Positions 5,600 through 8,879 of a stretch of 8,879 nucleotides of DNA are shown one piece after another. A program made the translations under genes and the position numbers. The stretch spans positions 1-8,879 of the forward strand of contig USEW01000074.1 in the NCBI GenBank assembly GCA_900553845.1, given 5' to 3'. Below the pieces are notes generated by a model, which searched no databases, was not told where the DNA came from, and saw nothing but the letters and a program-made list of their open reading frames with translations. Each line of letters starts with the position of its first letter. Position 1 is the stretch's first letter. Origin of the DNA: an uncultured bacterium. GTDB taxonomy: Bacteria; Cyanobacteriota; Vampirovibrionia; Gastranaerophilales; Gastranaerophilaceae.

Positions 5600-6619
5600 A
5601 TGCATACACAAAAAAATGTAAAAAAAGCAATGATTTTAGCAGCAGGTGTCGGTTCTCGTTTGGAGCCGCTTACAAATACAGTTCCTAAGCCTATTACACC
5701 TGTTTGCAATCAGGCTTGTATGGATATAATTTTAAATAATCTAAAGTCATGCGGAATTGAAAAAGTTATTGCCAATACTCATTATTTAGCTAATAAAATT
5801 CATGAACTATACAAAAAAAATACTATTCTACCAATTGAGTTTTTAAATGAGACAACTTTATCAGGCACTGCAGGCGGATTAAAAAAATGTGAATCATTTT
5901 TTAAAGATGAAGAAAATTTTATTGTTTTAAGCTCGGATGGTTTGTGTGATATAAATTTAAAAGATTTAATAAAAGCACATATTAAAAGTAATGCTATAGC
6001 TACAATCGTTACAAAAGAAATACTTAAAAAAGACGTTTTTAAGTATGGGGTTATTGTTAATGACGAAAACAACTTTGTTTTAAAATTTCAGGAAAAACCC
6101 AAAGTCGAAGAAGCTTTAAGTAATTATATAAATACAGGTATTTATGTTTTTAATAAACGTATATTTGACTTTATCCCCGAGCTTATATTTTTTGATTTTG
6201 CAAAAAACGTTTTTCCAATTTTGTTAAAAAGTAACGAAAAAATAAATACATATAATTATAAAGGTTATTGGACAGATATTGGTACAATTGACGAGTATAT
6301 AAAATGTAATAACGATGTTTTCAATAAATCTATTATTCTAAATAATGTCAACATTTTAAATTTAGGTAACGGAAAATTAATTAGCAACACAAATATAAAT
6401 AATTTGCCCAAAAGTCTTGAAATCGAAGGAAATTGTGTTATTGGCAAAAATTGTCAAATTGGTGAAAATGTAAAGATCAAAAATGTTATAATATGGGACA
6501 ATGTTTCTATAAAGTCAAATGTAACGTTGGAAAATGTTGTAGTTGGTAATGATTTTGTAATTTGTGAATCGGTTTACAATAAAATATTAGCCAATAAAAA
6601 AGAATTAGTTACTGTATAA
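5600..6619 (+). CDS. Sugar-phosphate nucleotidyltransferase (mannose-1-phosphate guanylyltransferase-like)
   Basis: The enzyme joins a hexose-1-phosphate to an NTP, giving an NDP-sugar and pyrophosphate for polysaccharide or glycolipid synthesis. The nucleotide-binding signature runs from AAGVGSR (14-20) through PLT to VPKP (28-31). GTAGGL (89-94) is the base-contacting loop, Asp113 in SSDG is the metal-binding aspartate, and FQEKP (163-167), NTGIY (178-182) and WTDIGT (224-229) complete the Rossmann-like domain. Residues ~271-320 carry I/V-G-x-N hexapeptide repeats of a short left-handed beta-helix. Length (339) suits single-function members with a C-terminal helix. The run around residues 163-184 closely resembles cyanobacterial GDP-mannose-type pyrophosphorylases as I remember them. 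GTP/mannose versus UTP or dTTP/glucose specificity cannot be settled. There is no Shine-Dalgarno before the ATG; Met11 is another possible start but would trim the first strand. It precedes aroF by 22 bases. Confidence 0.87.
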   Translation: MHTQKNVKKAMILAAGVGSRLEPLTNTVPKPITPVCNQACMDIILNNLKSCGIEKVIANTHYLANKIHELYKKNTILPIEFLNETTLSGTAGGLKKCESFFKDEENFIVLSSDGLCDINLKDLIKAHIKSNAIATIVTKEILKKDVFKYGVIVNDENNFVLKFQEKPKVEEALSNYINTGIYVFNKRIFDFIPELIFFDFAKNVFPILLKSNEKINTYNYKGYWTDIGTIDEYIKCNNDVFNKSIILNNVNILNLGNGKLISNTNINNLPKSLEIEGNCVIGKNCQIGENVKIKNVIIWDNVSIKSNVTLENVVVGNDFVICESVYNKILANKKELVTV

Positions 6620-6630
6620 ATAAAAAAATC

Positions 6631-6635
6631 GAGGG
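6631..6635 (+). promoter_or_regulatory. Ribosome binding site of aroF
   Basis: GAGGG lies 6 bases before the ATG at 6642 and sits in the 22-base gap after the nucleotidyltransferase. It supports this start and coupled transcription of the two genes. Confidence 0.7.
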
Positions 6636-6641
6636 TTAAAA

Positions 6642-7685
6642 ATGATTATAGTAATGGAACCAAAAGCTAGTCAAAATAATATTAATAATGTGGTAAAAGT
6701 TTTAGAGAATAAAGGATTTAAAATAAAACTAAACCATGGTGATGTTATGACAGTTATTGCAGCTATTGGAGATAAACGACTTTTTGATCCAAATTCACTT
6801 CTTTCATATGAAGGTGTAAGAGACGTAAAATCAATACAAGAACCTTACAAATTGGCTTCACGAGAAGGTAAAAGTGAAGATACGGTAATTGAATTTTCAA
6901 ATGGTGTAAAAATAGGAGGAGCAAACCGACCGGTTATGATGGTTGGACCTTGTTCTGTTGAAAAGGATATAGACGGATTAATAGCTGTTGCACAAGCTGC
7001 TAAAGAAATGGGATGTCAATTTCTTCGAGGCGGCGCTTTTAAACCAAGAACGTCACCATATGATTTTGAAGGATTAGAAGAAAAAGCATTACAATATATG
7101 GCTCAAGCTCGTGAGAAAACAGGACTTTTAGTTGTAACAGAAGTCATGGACACACTTGATATACCGCTTGTCAATGAATATGCTGATGTTTTTCAGGTCG
7201 GCGCACGTAATATGCAAAATTTTAAACTTTTAAAAGCATTGGGTAAAACAAATAAACCTGTTTTATTAAAACGTGGTGCGGCTGCTACTATTTGTGAATT
7301 TTTACTTGCTGCTGAACATATATTATGCAACGGGAATCCAAATGTTATATTATGTGAACGGGGAATTAAAGGTGTTGACAATAAATACTCTCGAAACACT
7401 ATGGACTTAGCTTCAATACCAATAATAAAAAAATATTCGCATTTACCTATAATTGCAGACCCAAGTCATGGCACAGGACGCAGATACTTAATTGAACCAA
7501 TGGCAAAAGCAAGCTTAATTGCTGGAGCTGACGGTTTAATGATTGAAGTCCATCATGATCCGGATAATGCTTCATCTGATGGTGCTCAAAGTTTAAATAT
7601 TGAACAGTTTATTGAAACTACTAAAAAAATCAATAAACTTATTGGACGTATTGAATACGATAAAAAACACAATTGTCAGGTTTAA
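6642..7685 (+). CDS. aroF: 3-deoxy-7-phosphoheptulonate (DAHP) synthase, class I-beta with N-terminal regulatory domain
   Basis: DAHP synthase condenses phosphoenolpyruvate with erythrose-4-phosphate, the first step of the shikimate pathway to aromatic amino acids. The 347-residue product aligns along its whole length with the Thermotoga-type enzyme as I remember it. Residues 1-~70 form the ferredoxin-like regulatory domain (IIVMEPKAS start) that lets tyrosine or phenylalanine inhibit the enzyme. A (beta/alpha)8 barrel follows with VGPCSVE (101-107), RGGAFKPRTSPY (129-140), GARNMQNF (187-194), KRG (210-212), CERG (238-241), DPSHGTG (273-279) and EVHHDP (302-307). The metal ligands appear complete: Cys104, His276, Glu302 and Asp313. 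RGAAATICEF (211-220) differs slightly from the usual RG-x-x-x-TIEEF. GAGGG precedes the ATG. The stop lies 34 bases from the end of the convergent unknown gene, and no clear terminator separates them. Confidence 0.95.
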   Translation: MIIVMEPKASQNNINNVVKVLENKGFKIKLNHGDVMTVIAAIGDKRLFDPNSLLSYEGVRDVKSIQEPYKLASREGKSEDTVIEFSNGVKIGGANRPVMMVGPCSVEKDIDGLIAVAQAAKEMGCQFLRGGAFKPRTSPYDFEGLEEKALQYMAQAREKTGLLVVTEVMDTLDIPLVNEYADVFQVGARNMQNFKLLKALGKTNKPVLLKRGAAATICEFLLAAEHILCNGNPNVILCERGIKGVDNKYSRNTMDLASIPIIKKYSHLPIIADPSHGTGRRYLIEPMAKASLIAGADGLMIEVHHDPDNASSDGAQSLNIEQFIETTKKINKLIGRIEYDKKHNCQV

Positions 7686-7719
7686 CGTTTAAAACAAGTA
7701 TACAAGTTTCCTCATTTTA

Positions 7720-8879
7720 TTATATAATATATTTGCGTTCATGAAGCTCTTTTATAACTCCAAATGAATCATTTAGAGTATAATATTGAGGCTTTTGACT
7801 CATGGTTAAATAGGCATGCATGCCACTTAACCATGAATATGCATATTTATCCTTATTTGCAGGATTTTGAACAGCTCTTCGACAGTTCTGTATATCCTTT
7901 TGCATGAACATTGTTTTAAAATAAATTTTATTTGTATCGTAATTTAGGCTAAAAGGAATTGTCATTTTATATTTAGGTAAGTATAATTCTAATTTTGTTT
8001 TATCGCGTTGTGTACTTGAATGTAAAATTGCACCATCATTTAAAATTTCAATGCAAGCATTAACACAGTCCTCTAAAGTTGCATCTTTATTTTCTTCCTG
8101 AAATCTGCATAAAAAAGAACCTACAAAATGTTGGTTGCTAAAAAAGACAGCATCACTAATTTTATCACTAACTTGTTTATGAAGTTTATTTGACGACATA
8201 AGCTTATTGAAGAAAAAATTAGTTAATTCTTCTGATACAATGTTATAGTCATGTTCAATATCACCGAAATTATATCTTATATCTTGTATAAAATGATTAC
8301 CATTTCTTAAATTCACAACTTTATCTTTAAGTATAAATTCTTCTTTTCCAATCTCACTTTTATCAACAATATCCAAACATTTTTCTTCTTCAACAAAAGT
8401 TTTACCTACAAAAGCTTGGTCAACTAGCATATTAGAATCTTGTTTGGAACTTATGTCTTGTTTTGTATCAATATTGTGTATTTGTGGTTTAATTTGTTTT
8501 TTTCTATTCTTTTTTTTAACAGATTTACCTTTTTGTGCTTTTATTTCTATATTATTCTGACTTTCTTCAAGTAATATTTTTTCAAGAAGCTTATTTCGTT
8601 CTTCCTCACTAATTTCTGGCTCTTTGTATTCAAGTTTTGTCAGTTGCTCTTTTTGTTTTATAATTGCATCGTCAATTAATTTTAATTTTATTTCTATTGT
8701 AGTCGCAATTATATAATTTACGATAAAATTAGTTACGCGCGTAAAAAAATTGTTAGCAATGTCTTTATAATCCGGCAAATCACTAAACGCATATATATAC
8801 GGAGCTAATTTCTCCATAATAGGCTCTGTGTTAATAGATAAAATGGTTTTACCTATAATATTATCTAATTTAAAAGCAG
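7720..8879 (-). CDS. Unrecognised protein, N-terminus beyond the window (partial)
   Basis: A 365-codon frame begins with ATG at 8817. However, the same frame stays open for 20 further codons to the window edge and reads like protein (LDNIIGKTILSINTEPI before MEKLAPYIYAF), and no Shine-Dalgarno precedes that ATG. The gene therefore probably starts outside the window. From the ATG, residues ~35-95 look helical and probably coiled (IEIKLKLIDD, EEERNKLLEKI), 101-110 are a basic patch (KKKNRKKQIK), 111-165 are polar and likely disordered, and ~185-345 look like a folded domain with cysteines at 237, 251, 255 and 312. YLPKYKMTIPFSLNYDT (279-295) suggests paired beta strands. There is no signal peptide or membrane helix in the visible part. 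I recognise no family. A nuclease or toxin-type C-terminal domain, a phage-related protein or a lineage-specific orphan are all possible. It is convergent with aroF. Confidence 0.75.
   Translation of the reverse strand, partial: AFKLDNIIGKTILSINTEPIMEKLAPYIYAFSDLPDYKDIANNFFTRVTNFIVNYIIATTIEIKLKLIDDAIIKQKEQLTKLEYKEPEISEEERNKLLEKILLEESQNNIEIKAQKGKSVKKKNRKKQIKPQIHNIDTKQDISSKQDSNMLVDQAFVGKTFVEEEKCLDIVDKSEIGKEEFILKDKVVNLRNGNHFIQDIRYNFGDIEHDYNIVSEELTNFFFNKLMSSNKLHKQVSDKISDAVFFSNQHFVGSFLCRFQEENKDATLEDCVNACIEILNDGAILHSSTQRDKTKLELYLPKYKMTIPFSLNYDTNKIYFKTMFMQKDIQNCRRAVQNPANKDKYAYSWLSGMHAYLTMSQKPQYYTLNDSFGVIKELHERKYII

Noticed and set aside
5476..5709. Minus-strand 77-codon frame with a hydrophobic stretch, resembling a membrane protein
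   Set aside because: Over half of it is intergenic AT-rich DNA and the rest is antisense to the nucleotide-binding motif of the nucleotidyltransferase. It has no ribosome site.
7686..7719. Bidirectional terminator between aroF and the convergent unknown gene
   Set aside because: The only symmetry is GTATAC with interrupted AAAC/GTTT arms, too weak for a terminator stem.
1..8879. CRISPR array, insertion sequence, rRNA or phage attachment site
   Set aside because: No regularly spaced repeats, transposase, terminal inverted repeats with target duplications, or rRNA-like sequence were seen.

Overview
The window is AT-rich bacterial DNA with dense genes. It was read by eye only. The best lineage hint is the sugar-nucleotidyltransferase at 5600-6619: its run FQEKPKVEEALSNYINTGIY closely resembles, from memory, the cyanobacterial mannose-1-phosphate guanylyltransferase family. 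With the low G+C, this suggests a non-photosynthetic relative of cyanobacteria (Gastranaerophilales/Melainabacteria type), but that is inference. The first ~530 bases look different: a Clostridium-like, AGA/AGG-using fragment of peptidyl-tRNA hydrolase behind a consensus promoter. It may be transferred DNA, a relic or an assembly join.

Layout. 1-527: promoter and C-terminally truncated pth. 521-1416: promoter and a PlsC-type acyltransferase. 1424-4431 (minus strand): a two-gene unit, first an unusually long phosphohexomutase (2158-4431), then a UPF0173-type metallo-beta-lactamase-fold hydrolase (1424-2128). 4432-4880: a structured intergenic region. It holds a minus-strand promoter, a tiny ORF with a Shine-Dalgarno, a G+C-rich block of nested inverted repeats and a long palindrome, and could form a ~350-nt leader for the phosphohexomutase unit. 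4881-5120: a small helix-turn-helix protein, divergent from that leader. 5121-5599: a strong promoter followed by a hairpin and T-run (candidate ~90-nt small RNA), then a decayed copy of the 3' end of the helix-turn-helix gene. 5600-7685: the nucleotidyltransferase and DAHP synthase (aroF), 22 bases apart. 7720 to the right edge (minus strand): an unrecognised lysine-rich protein whose reading frame runs off the window.

How they fit. The phosphohexomutase (hexose-6-phosphate to hexose-1-phosphate) and the nucleotidyltransferase (hexose-1-phosphate to NDP-sugar) would be consecutive steps in supplying activated sugars for envelope polysaccharide, and the acyltransferase belongs to membrane-lipid synthesis. 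DAHP synthase opens the shikimate pathway. The least explained part is 4540-5470, where divergent promoters, a palindrome, a mini-ORF, folded repeats, a regulator, a candidate small RNA and a regulator-gene relic lie within about 1 kb.
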